This document shows positions 25,884-34,134 of a DNA stretch of 64,000 bases, in pieces. Position 1 is the stretch's first letter. The number at the start of each line of letters is the position of its first letter. The position numbers and the translations under genes were made by a program. Origin of the DNA: Nitrospira sp. CG24A (lineage in GTDB: Bacteria > Nitrospirota > Nitrospiria > Nitrospirales > Nitrospiraceae); contig NEWT02000026.1 in NCBI GenBank assembly GCA_002869925.2, forward strand, positions 61,586-125,585. Reading direction: 5' to 3'. The notes under the pieces are model-generated. The model ran no database searches and was not told where the DNA came from. It worked only from the letters and a program-made list of their open reading frames with translations.

Positions 25884-25899
25884 TGCTACAGATGTGATG
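25884..25899 (-). promoter_or_regulatory. Cargo-gene motif, copy 1 (CATCACATCTGTAGCA)
   Basis: Minus strand, about 275 bp upstream of the VPLPA gene 25058-25609, preceded by a T-rich stretch (CTTTT). It matches the consensus TGTCACAYCTGKTGCA seen upstream of most exosortase cargo genes in this window. Confidence 0.6.
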
Positions 25900-25945
25900 A
25901 AAAGATTCCTGAAAGACAGATGGGCCTCAACATTGCCTCTATTGG

Positions 25946-26689
25946 TTAGGCCATTGCGCTCATCTTGCGACGGGCGAAACCAATCAAGCCGATGACCCCG
26001 CTCCCAAAGAGCCATGCAGCGGCCGGCAAAGGAACCGCCGACAACGATGTCAAATTCCCGATCAAGGTGACATCGCCTTGGCCGCCGGCAAAGACTAACC
26101 GGAACTGTCCGTCCGGGTTTAAGAGGTTGCAGTAGGGGCTGAACGGCGAAAGACTTGAAGGTGTTTCAGGCAATGCATCGTTTGCAAAGACGTTGCTGGC
26201 TGGGTTCAGAAGATTCATGAAGAAATCGCGCGCGTAATAATTGTCGCCGTCTATGATGGGACCGCTCGGCACCACGTTATTGATGCTGGTCGCCATGGTG
26301 TACGATTGGTTAGCGGCGAGAGGGTCCGCATTCACTTGAATGGTGTTTAACGGACCGGCGGGATTGAACGAGAACAGATACGGAGCTCCTGCCATGTTCG
26401 TCACGGATAACCACAAACTCGAAATCGCCCCATTGTATTGACCTACGGTCCCGCTCGCATTCGTGTCAACGGTGTTTGCATCGAACGTGAAGAACCCTGA
26501 TACCATGCTACGAGGGGACAGCCTGGTCGGATCGGTTACCATCCCTCCTATTGAGTGTGGATCGGCGGCAACCAGTTCTCCTGTAAAAATGAAGCTGGCG
26601 CTATGGGCATGTCCACTAGCTGGCATGAATAATCCGATCAAGCCGAGAAAGAACAGCCCCGTCGCGGCTGTTGTGAATCCTGGTTTCAT
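25946..26689 (-). CDS. VPLPA-CTERM exosortase cargo protein
   Basis: 247 residues: signal peptide (about 1-29, ending SGHAHS), a mature domain without recognised motifs (FTFDANTVDTNASGTVGQYN), and the sorting signal VPLPAAAWLFGSGVIGLIGF plus ARRKMSAMA. GGAAGGAGG lies just before the ATG. The gene has a leader of about 260 nt from the cargo-gene motif, similar in length and partly in sequence to the leader of the neighbouring cargo gene. Probably a matrix or surface protein processed by the exosortase. Confidence 0.9.
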   Translation of the reverse strand: MKPGFTTAATGLFFLGLIGLFMPASGHAHSASFIFTGELVAADPHSIGGMVTDPTRLSPRSMVSGFFTFDANTVDTNASGTVGQYNGAISSLWLSVTNMAGAPYLFSFNPAGPLNTIQVNADPLAANQSYTMATSINNVVPSGPIIDGDNYYARDFFMNLLNPASNVFANDALPETPSSLSPFSPYCNLLNPDGQFRLVFAGGQGDVTLIGNLTSLSAVPLPAAAWLFGSGVIGLIGFARRKMSAMA

Positions 26690-26947
26690 GGTGCGCCTCC
26701 TTCCAATTTAATTATTCGCCTAATAAATGACCTGAACCGACTACTCGAATCCATTGCAAGGACCCGATGCTCAACCGAACATTATTTATTGCGCCTAGCG
26801 ACTCCGCGCTCCCTCCTTCCGTTAAGATCTTCGGGCTCAAGCAAGTTGCTATCTGTTCTTCGGCCTCCTCGAATTCCATCTCCCTTACAGCGCGTAGGAA
26901 AGTTTACCAAGGAGTTTTCAGGGTCTGCTATCACCTCGTGCTCCGGT

Positions 26948-26963
26948 TGCTACAGATGTGACA
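26948..26963 (-). promoter_or_regulatory. Cargo-gene motif, copy 2 (TGTCACATCTGTAGCA)
   Basis: Minus strand, about 260 bp upstream of 25946-26689, preceded by ATTTTT. It differs from the consensus TGTCACAYCTGKTGCA at one position. Confidence 0.65.
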
Positions 26964-27201
26964 AAAAATACGGGCTGGATAGAGAACGCGTTATCCGAAG
27001 GGTGAGAACATGAACAATAGTCGGCGGTGGCCACTATCTCTGCGGGGGTGAAGTGGAATATGTCAGTCGCGCCGGTTGAGCATCTTTGCCACATGAAGGA
27101 AGGCGGGGCGGCAGTCCTCGCGAGAACGATGTTCATCTGAAGTATAGAAGTATAGTTTGGTATCAAGAATGACTCGAAATAGAGGAACGCTCAGCGTTTA
27201 A

Positions 27202-27217
27202 TGTTGCAGGTGGTGCA
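27202..27217 (+). promoter_or_regulatory. Weak cargo-gene motif, copy 3 (TGTTGCAGGTGGTGCA)
   Basis: Plus strand, 107 bp before the ATG of the VPLPA gene 27324-28223. It keeps the TGT, the CA and the TG-TGCA end of the consensus but diverges in between. Position supports it; sequence alone would not. Confidence 0.35.
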
Positions 27218-27323
27218 ATGGGTGTAACCAGCGGTAGAGGAATGGGGTGATCCCGAGATATACGTAGCGCCTATTCGTCATGTGCCATGAAGGCCGGTGT
27301 AACTTTAACTATCGGAGGTATGT

Positions 27324-28223
27324 ATGAATCGTTCAATCGTTCGGTCGGCCGCTGCACTCGTGGGCGCTGTCGGCTTGTTTCTCTCGGTGGGGCAGGCTAC
27401 TGCCCATGTCAACTACGGGAGTTCACTGTATTCAGATTCCAGCATCATCGATCCGGTCACAGGGGTAAATGGTACCGGCATTCTCAATGCCACGCCGGAC
27501 AGAACAGTGTCCAGCAACGCCGGCTGGTTAGCAGGGCAGGATAATACGACCTGGGCCAACAGCCATGACAACCGGTTTCTCTATTTCAACTTGGCGCAAG
27601 CCAGTACGATCGATTTTACGATCACCGGAACTAACACGAACGGGAACGGCCTCTTGAACCCGGGCTTCTCGATCTTCTCAAACATCGCACCGGCAGCTGC
27701 TCATGATGGGTCTACGATCCCTGCTTCGTTCCTTGCCACTCAGACCGGGTTTGCTGATTGGTCGTCATTTGTCGGCACCAATGCTGCCATTACAGCTGCA
27801 GGTGGTGATTCGACCCAAACTGACCATTGGGGATTGTACCGGTCGAATGCCGATTTCACGATGTCCAATGATACCGGCGTTACGGCAGGCACTGTCAAAA
27901 CTCTGACATACACGGGGCTCTCCGAGTCCAACGCCAGCGGTAATAGTGTCTCCGGGAACTATACGCTGGGCCCTGGTGTTTATAGCTTGGTCGTCGGCGG
28001 CGCCAATGCCACTGACCTGGCCGCTCTCCTCTCAGATGCGCAGGCGTCGAATTCTGGTGCCACGCCCGGCGCGGCCGCCACGGCCTATGCGAACGACCGT
28101 CTGGCACGGACCTTTAACATCGCCTTCAATGTGACGCCTGTGCCACTGCCGGCAGCGGTGTGGTTGTTCGGAAGCGGGGTGGTCGGTGTCATCGCGTTCG
28201 CACGCCGACGCATATCGGTCTAA
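27324..28223 (+). CDS. VPLPA-CTERM exosortase cargo protein
   Basis: 299 residues with a signal peptide (about 1-27, ending QATAH) and the C-terminal signal VPLPAAVWLFGSGVVGVIAF plus ARRRISV. The mature part (STIDFTITGTNTNGNGLLNP, YTLGPGVYSLVVGGAN) shares the pattern LLNPGFSIF...LGPGVYSLVVGG with the proteins at 28677-29393 and 38178-38888. That pattern probably marks a beta-rich extracellular domain. An ATCGGAGG ribosome site precedes the ATG. An intrinsic terminator follows at 28253-28293. Confidence 0.9.
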   Translation: MNRSIVRSAAALVGAVGLFLSVGQATAHVNYGSSLYSDSSIIDPVTGVNGTGILNATPDRTVSSNAGWLAGQDNTTWANSHDNRFLYFNLAQASTIDFTITGTNTNGNGLLNPGFSIFSNIAPAAAHDGSTIPASFLATQTGFADWSSFVGTNAAITAAGGDSTQTDHWGLYRSNADFTMSNDTGVTAGTVKTLTYTGLSESNASGNSVSGNYTLGPGVYSLVVGGANATDLAALLSDAQASNSGATPGAAATAYANDRLARTFNIAFNVTPVPLPAAVWLFGSGVVGVIAFARRRISV

Positions 28224-28252
28224 GTTCGAGCGTTGTCTCTTTGCTAGTAAGG

Positions 28253-28293
28253 GGAGCTGGCGGGGTCGATCCCGTCAGCTCCTTTCGATCTTT
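28253..28293 (+). terminator. Intrinsic terminator after cargo gene
   Basis: GGAGCTGGCGGG pairs with CCCGTCAGCTCC across GTCGAT and is followed by TTTCGATCTTT. A near copy occurs at 30094-30136, also just upstream of the spermidine-synthase-like reading frame, which points to duplication of the whole segment. Confidence 0.8.
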
Positions 28294-28320
28294 GGGCTCG
28301 TTGATAAGAGATAGAGGACC

Positions 28321-28479
28321 ATGAGCCAGACAGTTACGAACAGCGCATCGTCGTCGCCACATTGGGGACTACTCGTGCGGTACGCGAGCGTCACGCTCAC
28401 CGGCGCTGCCGTCATGGTGCTGAAATTTCTCGGCATGTGGATCACCGGTCCTGTTGACGAGGCCTACTTCAATGTCTGA
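28321..28479 (+). pseudogene. N-terminal remnant of spermidine-synthase-like membrane protein
   Basis: A 52-codon frame (MSQTVTNSASSSPHWG..., then YASVTLTGAAVMVLKFLGMW) ends in a premature TGA. It aligns with the first residues of the intact gene at 30163-31719 (MSQTAPNNASSLSHQ..., YATVTLTGAAVMILELLGTR). The same terminator lies upstream of both. It is a decayed duplicate cut off after the first membrane helix. Confidence 0.8.
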
Positions 28480-28515
28480 CGGCCAAATCGTTGCAAATTT
28501 CCGGCAACATCTTTC

Positions 28516-28531
28516 TGTCACACCTGGTGCA
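28516..28531 (+). promoter_or_regulatory. Cargo-gene motif, copy 4 (TGTCACACCTGGTGCA)
   Basis: Plus strand, preceded by CTTTC and 145 bp before the ATG of 28677-29393. It fits the consensus TGTCACAYCTGKTGCA at every position. Confidence 0.7.
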
Positions 28532-28676
28532 GCTATCGGTAGCCGCGCCCGCTGCCACCTGGTATGTAGAACAATATAGGTGCGGCACATGCTTTTAATA
28601 TCTAAACTTCAGGAAGGAAAAATTTATGAGGAATCACATATCGGTTCAACCTGTAACGTCAGAAGGGAGAAGCATC

Positions 28677-29393
28677 ATGAAGAAACGAAGAGCTGGCTTT
28701 GCACTCGCTGCCGCAGCACTACTGTGCCTCAGCGGGCCTGTGGCGGCAATGGCTTCGACAGTGACCGCTGGAGATCCAACTCCGAACGGCATCGGATATA
28801 ACTGGACAGTCACCATGAACGGCAACGATACCACGTCGGGCTCGACCCCGAACTATGCGGGCACTGTTGGTGCGCTCAGTTTTAATGATCCGATCAATGA
28901 CTCCGATCCAATCGGAAGAGGATGGACGCACACATCCAACTGGACCGCGCTGACTCTGACGGAGGCTACCGATCTCACGGTGACGCTCGCGGCGAACGGA
29001 TCGGGCCTCCTTCCTGCCTTCGCCCTCTGGCAGGGTCAACAAAACACCGACAACGGCACAGTCGGTGGATATCACGTCTATAACAATGCGGGGAACTTTG
29101 ACTGGAGTACGGTAGACCCAGGGGCAGATTCCTCTTCGTTGAACTATGTCGGCAATGAGTCCAACAGTGGTGCCCTGTCCTCGGTTAGCAAGACCTTCTC
29201 GCTCGGTCCCGGCCTGTACTCTCTGGTCTTTGGAGGCGCTGCTCGGGGAGTGACGGGGGCGACTCTCGGTGGCGCCCTGGGGTATCAGGCCACGCTCACG
29301 ACTGCACCGGTGCCTCTCCCGGCAGCGGTCTGGCTCTTTGGTAGTGGGGTGGCAGGCGTCATCGCGTTCGCGCGCCGACGGAAGTCCGCCTAA
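28677..29393 (+). CDS. VPLPA-CTERM exosortase cargo protein
   Basis: 238 residues from the ATG at 28677, which has AAGGGAG upstream and begins the signal peptide directly (MKKRRAGFALAAAALLCLSG); the track start at 28626 also has a ribosome site and cannot be excluded. The mature part has WTHTSNWTALTL, LLPAFALWQG and LGPGLYSLVFGG, shared with 38178-38888. The sorting signal is VPLPAAVWLFGSGVAGVIAF plus ARRRKSA. Predicted secreted matrix protein without known enzymatic motifs. Confidence 0.88.
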   Translation: MKKRRAGFALAAAALLCLSGPVAAMASTVTAGDPTPNGIGYNWTVTMNGNDTTSGSTPNYAGTVGALSFNDPINDSDPIGRGWTHTSNWTALTLTEATDLTVTLAANGSGLLPAFALWQGQQNTDNGTVGGYHVYNNAGNFDWSTVDPGADSSSLNYVGNESNSGALSSVSKTFSLGPGLYSLVFGGAARGVTGATLGGALGYQATLTTAPVPLPAAVWLFGSGVAGVIAFARRRKSA

Positions 29394-29409
29394 GTTCAAC
29401 CAGTGTTTC

Positions 29410-29440
29410 GTTCCCCATTGCCTCAGAGGCGATGGGGAAC
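29410..29440 (+). terminator. Hairpin between two cargo genes
   Basis: GTTCCCCATTGCC pairs with GGCGATGGGGAAC across a short loop, 17 bp after one VPLPA gene and 27 bp before the next. No T run follows, so partial termination or mRNA stabilisation is more likely than full stop. Confidence 0.5.
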
Positions 29441-29466
29441 GACCGAACCTTTGTGAGGTGTGATAG

Positions 29467-30063
29467 ATGAAGAAAAGTTTTATCACCATGTTATCGATGT
29501 GCACGCTTGTTATGGCAGCCGGTCTATTCACCGCAGGGCCGTCACAGGCCGCAACCGTCACACAGCTCGATATCACCGGCGTGTCAATCGGCTTGAATTC
29601 CCTGCCGCCGGTATCATTTTCGCGGAACGGGCAGCTGGTGATGGGACAGTACCAGCCGCTGCCGAATATTTTTGCGCCGGTTACCGTTGCCGGTCATACG
29701 TTTTCGCTATTCACCAGTAATCAGGCGTTCCCTGGAAATCCTGGCGGAGCGCCGGCGCCGACTGGGTCGACCAGCGGATCGGCGATGAGCGTCGATCTCC
29801 GGTCGCTCTTTGCCGGAGTGACGGGGCCGCTGTTAAATTCGACGTTGAACATCGGGGAGCCTGCCACCGGGACTTTCAATACGACGACGAATGCGTTTAA
29901 CATTTCATGGACCCAGCCATTCACGGGCGTACCGTTCCTGACCAGCGGAACATTTTCACTGCGAGGCACAGCCCAACTGGCGGCGGTGCCGTTGCCCGCA
30001 GCGGCCCTCTTGTTTGTGTCGGGGCTGGGCGCGGTTGCGTGGTTGCGAAGAAAGATGGCCTAA
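29467..30063 (+). CDS. VPLPA-CTERM exosortase cargo protein (divergent signal)
   Basis: 198 residues: signal peptide (about 1-29, ending PSQAAT), a mature part (FSRNGQLVMGQYQPLPNIFA) unlike the neighbouring cargo proteins, and a sorting signal VPLPAAALLFVSGLGAVAWL plus RRKMA. The usual WLFGSG is replaced by LLFVSG. It lies 73 bp after the previous cargo gene and is probably cotranscribed with it. A terminator follows at 30094-30136. Confidence 0.85.
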   Translation: MKKSFITMLSMCTLVMAAGLFTAGPSQAATVTQLDITGVSIGLNSLPPVSFSRNGQLVMGQYQPLPNIFAPVTVAGHTFSLFTSNQAFPGNPGGAPAPTGSTSGSAMSVDLRSLFAGVTGPLLNSTLNIGEPATGTFNTTTNAFNISWTQPFTGVPFLTSGTFSLRGTAQLAAVPLPAAALLFVSGLGAVAWLRRKMA

Positions 30064-30093
30064 TCGCAGATACACGTCGTCTCTTCCATGGAA

Positions 30094-30136
30094 GGGGGGC
30101 TGGCGGGCTCGATCCCGTCAGCTTCCCTTTTCATTT
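30094..30136 (+). terminator. Intrinsic terminator after cargo gene
   Basis: GGGCTGGCGGG pairs with CCCGTCAGCTTC and is followed by CCTTTTCATTT. It is a near copy of the terminator at 28253-28293. Confidence 0.8.
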
Positions 30137-30162
30137 ATCGAACGATGGGATTGAAAGAGGCG

Positions 30163-31719
30163 ATGAGCCAGACCGCTCCGAACAACGCATCGTCGTTGTC
30201 ACATCAAGTGCCAGTCGTGCTGTACGCGACCGTCACGCTCACCGGCGCAGCCGTGATGATTCTGGAACTGCTTGGCACGAGGATCATCGGCCCGTTTTAC
30301 GGGGTCAGCCTGTATGTCTGGTCGTCGCTGATCGCCGTCACCTTGATCGCCTTGGCATTGGGCTATTTTTTCGGGGGATTGATCGCCGATCGATGTCCTG
30401 CAATCCGTCTGGCTCACATTATTCTGTCTTCTGCCATCACGACCGCGACCATCCCCTTTCTGGCGGGACCGCTTCTCCGTGCAACCGATTCACTCGGCCT
30501 TCGCGGCGGCGCCTTCGCCAGCGCGCTCCTGCTCTTTACGCTGCCATTGACGGCGCTGGCAATGGTGGGGCCCTATGTCATCAAGCGCGCAACGCGCAAC
30601 TTGAGCGGAGTGGGCACTGCCGCCGGATCTGTCTATGCGATCAGCACCGTGGGCAGCGTGGCGGGCACGTTACTGCTGGGTTTTTATCTGCTCCCGCAAT
30701 TCGGAACGCGGGCGATCGTGTTCTCACTCAGTTTGATTTTGTTCGGCCTTGCGATGGTGGTTGCCTGGCATGAAGGACGGACAAACACAGGGCTTCGATC
30801 CATCTGGCCCCTGCTGACGATCAGCCTCTTCATCGGCATTGGCACGGCAACCGGCTTTGCCGCCCACGCGAAATCGGTGGAAGGGTTCACGGTGCAATCG
30901 GAAGCCGAGAGTCTTTACGGGTGGGTGCGCGTCGTGGACGATGAGCGGCGAGGATATCGCCTCATGCTGTCCGACGCCTCCGTCATCAGCGCGGTGGATC
31001 TGAAACAGGACAGGAGCCTGCTGGGGTACCAGCAAATATTGGGGCTGCTGCCCTCGATCCGCCCGGAGGCGTCACAAGCTCTGCTCATCGGTTTGGGTGG
31101 CGGCCACGTCGCCCGCGACTTGAAATCGAAAGGCATGACGACAGACACCATCGAAATCGACCCGGCGGTGGCCGACGCGGCCCAACGATTTTTCCATTTT
31201 GAACCGACCGGACAATTCCTCGTCGGCGATGCGAGATACGAGGTCAGACGCCTGACCCATCGGTACGATGTCATCATTCACGACTGTTTCACTGGCGGCT
31301 CAGAGCCCACCCACCTGCTCAGCCGGGAGATGCTGAGCGAGCTGCACCGTCTCCTGAACGATCGCGGCATCCTCGCGCTCAACTACGTGGGGTTTACGAG
31401 CGGTGAAGGGTCGGAGGCAGTGGCGGCGGTGCATCGTACGCTCAAGAGTCTTTTCCCCTATGTGCGTGTGTTCATCACAGTAAAGGGAGAGTTCACCGAT
31501 TTCGTGTTTTTCGCCTCGGTCGAACCGGTGGTCATCGATCCCCAGACCGGCGATCGTCGCCTGCGGTGGTTGCTGGATCACGAGCAGCATTTTGCAGAGG
31601 ATCGCGGCTTCGTCATCACCGACGACTACAATCCGATGGAGAGTCAGCAAGTCCGCAAGGCGGAGACCTATCGAAAGCGCTTTCTTGAACGGGTCGCCTT
31701 CGAACTGCTGCTGCGATAG
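30163..31719 (+). CDS. Membrane-anchored spermidine-synthase-like (fused) protein
   Basis: 518 residues from the ATG at 30163, a start supported by the decayed copy at 28321 that begins with the same MSQT. About six or seven membrane helices (LYATVTLTGAAVMILELLGT onward) precede a spermidine-synthase-like Rossmann domain: LLIGLGGGHVARDL, DTIEIDPAVADAA, VGDARYEVR and DVIIHDCF. Related fused proteins have unproven substrates; polyamine synthesis should not be assumed. It lies between cargo genes, directly followed by a cargo-gene motif and a secreted S8-like protein, so a role in modifying surface proteins or polymer is possible. A C-terminal remnant also lies at 37894-37962. Confidence 0.82.
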   Translation: MSQTAPNNASSLSHQVPVVLYATVTLTGAAVMILELLGTRIIGPFYGVSLYVWSSLIAVTLIALALGYFFGGLIADRCPAIRLAHIILSSAITTATIPFLAGPLLRATDSLGLRGGAFASALLLFTLPLTALAMVGPYVIKRATRNLSGVGTAAGSVYAISTVGSVAGTLLLGFYLLPQFGTRAIVFSLSLILFGLAMVVAWHEGRTNTGLRSIWPLLTISLFIGIGTATGFAAHAKSVEGFTVQSEAESLYGWVRVVDDERRGYRLMLSDASVISAVDLKQDRSLLGYQQILGLLPSIRPEASQALLIGLGGGHVARDLKSKGMTTDTIEIDPAVADAAQRFFHFEPTGQFLVGDARYEVRRLTHRYDVIIHDCFTGGSEPTHLLSREMLSELHRLLNDRGILALNYVGFTSGEGSEAVAAVHRTLKSLFPYVRVFITVKGEFTDFVFFASVEPVVIDPQTGDRRLRWLLDHEQHFAEDRGFVITDDYNPMESQQVRKAETYRKRFLERVAFELLLR

Positions 31720-31763
31720 CCTGAATTCATCTGGGTTTCAGACGACTTCTCTGGAAGATTTTT

Positions 31764-31779
31764 TGTCGAACCTGGTGCA
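31764..31779 (+). promoter_or_regulatory. Cargo-gene motif, copy 5 (TGTCGAACCTGGTGCA)
   Basis: Plus strand, preceded by ATTTTT, 45 bp after the spermidine-synthase-like stop and 100 bp before the S8-like gene's GTG start. Confidence 0.65.
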
Positions 31780-31879
31780 TCCATCGAGAACACTCTGTCG
31801 TCTTGCCTACTGCAAACTGCTCGATGTGCACGGTGTGAGGTGTATTCAATCTGTGGTCCATTCCGGGAGGCGTATTGCC

Positions 31880-33376
31880 GTGAAGCGCATGATGATCGTT
31901 GCCATCGCTGCAGCCCTGTCCATCTTCCTGTCGTCTCCCGTCCTGGCAAGCTATATTTCAGACATCGGTTATACCCTCCTTCAGAGTGAACTGGGCGCTG
32001 CAACGCCGACTGGAGCCGGCATCAAGGTGGCCCAGGTTGAAGCGCCGATTAACGATGTGAGCGGCGGAGCGGTTCCCATCTTCATGCCCAATCCGAGCGA
32101 TACTGAGTTCGTCGGCAAAACGATTACGGCGACGAACGGAAATCCTTCAGGAAGCTTTTCCGGCCATGCCACAGGGGTGGGCCAGTTGTTCTACGGCAGT
32201 AGCCGTTCTATCGCTTCGGGTGTGACGAAGATCGACATCTACGAGGCGAATGCCTGGCTCGACAGCCTATCTGCCTCGTCCGGCAGTGCAACGGCCAGCT
32301 TAGATCGTGTGGCCAATCATAGCTGGGTCGGCGGTGGAGAGGATGGTCCACAAGATGGGAGGGTTCTTCGGGCCGTGGACCGTCAGGTCACGGTGAACGA
32401 ATACATTCAAGTGGTTGGTCTCACGAATGGAATGGGGAACTCACCCTTGTTGGGTGGAAGCGCCTACAATGTGATCTCGGTTGGCCGCACCGACGGTGTG
32501 CATCAGCAAGGCTCGGTGGCCGTATCAGGAGACACGCTCTATGGAGCGGGGCGCGCGGTCCCCGCGCTGGTCGCGCCACAAGGCACGACCAGCGCCGCTA
32601 CTCCCGTCGTTGCTGCCGCCGCAGCGTTGCTGGTGCAGACCGGCCATCAGACCCCTGCGCTCTCGAAGGGCTCGACGACCATCAACGGGGTCGGGACCAT
32701 CTACAATGCCGAGCGATCAGAAACCGTGAAGGCTGCCCTCATGGCTGGAGCGGATCGCCAGACCGTGAATGTCAGCACAACTGCCGACATCACCGACTAC
32801 CGAAGCGCCGGCCATGAGACTGCCAACGGACTGGATAACCGCTACGGGGCCGGGCAAGTCAATATCTACAACAGTTACCGCATTCTCGCAGGAGGAGAAC
32901 AGGGGAGCTTTCAGAGCGGTGGAGCCGACATCTCCACCTTCGGATTCGACCACAGTACTATCGGAGGCCTCAACGGTACCGGGAAAAGTGCCTCGTATTT
33001 CTTTCGCGCGGCAAGCGAGGCAACATTGTCCGCATCCCTGGTCTGGAATCTCGACGTCTCGAACAATGCGCTACTGACGACGAAACTGTACGACTTAGAT
33101 TTATCGCTCTTCGACGTCACGAACGGCACACCTGTGGCAACCTCGGCCAGTCTCTTGGACAACACGGAAAATATCTATTTCAAAGCTCTGGTGGATACTC
33201 GCTATGAATTGAGAGTCACGACGAAGGATCCGACCGACTTTTCTTGGGACTACGCTGTCGCATGGCGCCTTGACGGAGGTCCTTCCCCTGTTCCGGTTCC
33301 ACCTGCAGCCTGGTTGTTTACCACGGGCATCATCGGCCTTCTCGCATTGGCGCGTCGTCAATCTGTGCCCCGGTAA
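31880..33376 (+). CDS. S8 (subtilisin)-like exosortase cargo protein with altered triad
   Basis: 498 residues from a GTG at 31880 with GGGAGG upstream; the track start at 31592 lies within the previous gene. Signal peptide about 1-24. Subtilase landmarks are visible: GHATGVGQLF (His96), the oxyanion-type VANHSW (Asn146) and GTTSAATPVVAAAAALL (Ser238). At the usual Asp position the sequence reads KVAQVEAP, with Glu54 instead of Asp. The C-terminal signal is VPVPPAAWLFTTGIIGLLAL plus ARR. It may be a weak or inactive protease anchored or released through the exosortase. The assignment to S8 rests on these motifs only. Confidence 0.75.
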   Translation: MKRMMIVAIAAALSIFLSSPVLASYISDIGYTLLQSELGAATPTGAGIKVAQVEAPINDVSGGAVPIFMPNPSDTEFVGKTITATNGNPSGSFSGHATGVGQLFYGSSRSIASGVTKIDIYEANAWLDSLSASSGSATASLDRVANHSWVGGGEDGPQDGRVLRAVDRQVTVNEYIQVVGLTNGMGNSPLLGGSAYNVISVGRTDGVHQQGSVAVSGDTLYGAGRAVPALVAPQGTTSAATPVVAAAAALLVQTGHQTPALSKGSTTINGVGTIYNAERSETVKAALMAGADRQTVNVSTTADITDYRSAGHETANGLDNRYGAGQVNIYNSYRILAGGEQGSFQSGGADISTFGFDHSTIGGLNGTGKSASYFFRAASEATLSASLVWNLDVSNNALLTTKLYDLDLSLFDVTNGTPVATSASLLDNTENIYFKALVDTRYELRVTTKDPTDFSWDYAVAWRLDGGPSPVPVPPAAWLFTTGIIGLLALARRQSVPR

Positions 33377-33513
33377 CCGTCTAGCGGGTTCTTCCTCATC
33401 TTATATCAGCACACGTTCCTGCGAAATCAATGGGGATGGGTTCGCCCTCTCGCTCGTGCCGGCATTCCAATCAGACCGAGAAGGAACAGCTCGTGCACCC
33501 TGGTGTGATGAAA

Positions 33514-33645
33514 TTACCATTCATCGTGCAGGTCATCGTAGGCGGTATCGTGCAGGAGCGCGGCGACAATGACGATGACGGGTATCACCATTACATATAC
33601 AGCCATCAAGAAGATGACACGGGGGACATCGAGGATCCGCATCAT
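33514..33645 (-). CDS. Small single-pass membrane protein (43 residues)
   Basis: Starts at the ATG at 33645 with GGAGGGGCG just upstream. The sequence MMRILDVPRVIFLMAVYVMV is followed by IPVIVIVAALLHDTAYDD, one hydrophobic helix with a short acidic C-terminal tail. The track's longer version (33717) adds residues before the ribosome site. A cargo-gene motif on the same strand lies about 200 bp upstream (33848-33863). It resembles no family I recognise. Being opposite in direction to its neighbours and having its own motif argues for a real gene. Confidence 0.55.
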   Translation of the reverse strand: MMRILDVPRVIFLMAVYVMVIPVIVIVAALLHDTAYDDLHDEW

Positions 33646-33847
33646 CGCCCCTCCGGTGGTGTTCCAGCGGAGCGATTCGTCCTCGTGCTTGTCCGATCTG
33701 AGCGGCAATGACATCACAACATCCGGTTGAGAATAGATGAAGGGGGCGTTTTTCTGGGACCTCGCGTACCGGGAGGGACCCTCCCTCCAATCACGACGAA
33801 ATTATACGCATTGCGCACGGCGACGCGCTACCGAGGCCTGCACCCTA

Positions 33848-33863
33848 TGCAACAAATGTGACA
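33848..33863 (-). promoter_or_regulatory. Cargo-gene motif, copy 6 (TGTCACATTTGTTGCA)
   Basis: Minus strand, preceded by ACTTCT, facing the small membrane protein 33514-33645 and back to back with copy 7 at 34019. One mismatch to the consensus. Confidence 0.6.
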
Positions 33864-34018
33864 AGAAGTTGCGGGGCCGATATTCATGCCCACCGGTCCA
33901 TCGGTTCTTCTCGCATCCACGGAATCCTTGGCTCGGTCAAAGGGGGCCCAGTCCGGTCACGATCGAACAATTTCGACGGTTTTTCCCGTGTGCCTCGCCC
34001 ATTCCGCACAAAACTTTC

Positions 34019-34034
34019 TGTCGCACCTGGTGCA
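34019..34034 (+). promoter_or_regulatory. Cargo-gene motif, copy 7 (TGTCGCACCTGGTGCA)
   Basis: Plus strand, preceded by ACTTTC and 101 bp before the ATG of 34135-34566. The spacing to the start codon is the same as for copies 5 and 9. Confidence 0.65.
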
Positions 34035-34134
34035 TACATCGGCATCGATCGGCAGACGATGCCAAGCCAGACCTGCTATTCCTGCCGGGAGAAGAATCGA
34101 CCTCTGCAACACCATCTTCACAAGGAGCATCGTG

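Larger units (their letters stand above)
26690..27323. other. Divergent intergenic region between cargo genes
   Basis: No gene is supported. The minus-strand half is the long leader of 25946-26689, which ends at the motif at 26948-26963. The plus-strand half contains a weaker motif copy at 27202-27217. Two 60-80 residue ORFs in the track (26767-26961, 26918-27166) have no domain or convincing ribosome site. Confidence 0.5.

Noticed and set aside
28719-29576. 285-residue minus-strand ORF
   Set aside because: Antisense to a cargo gene with signal peptide and VPLPA signal; no protein features of its own.
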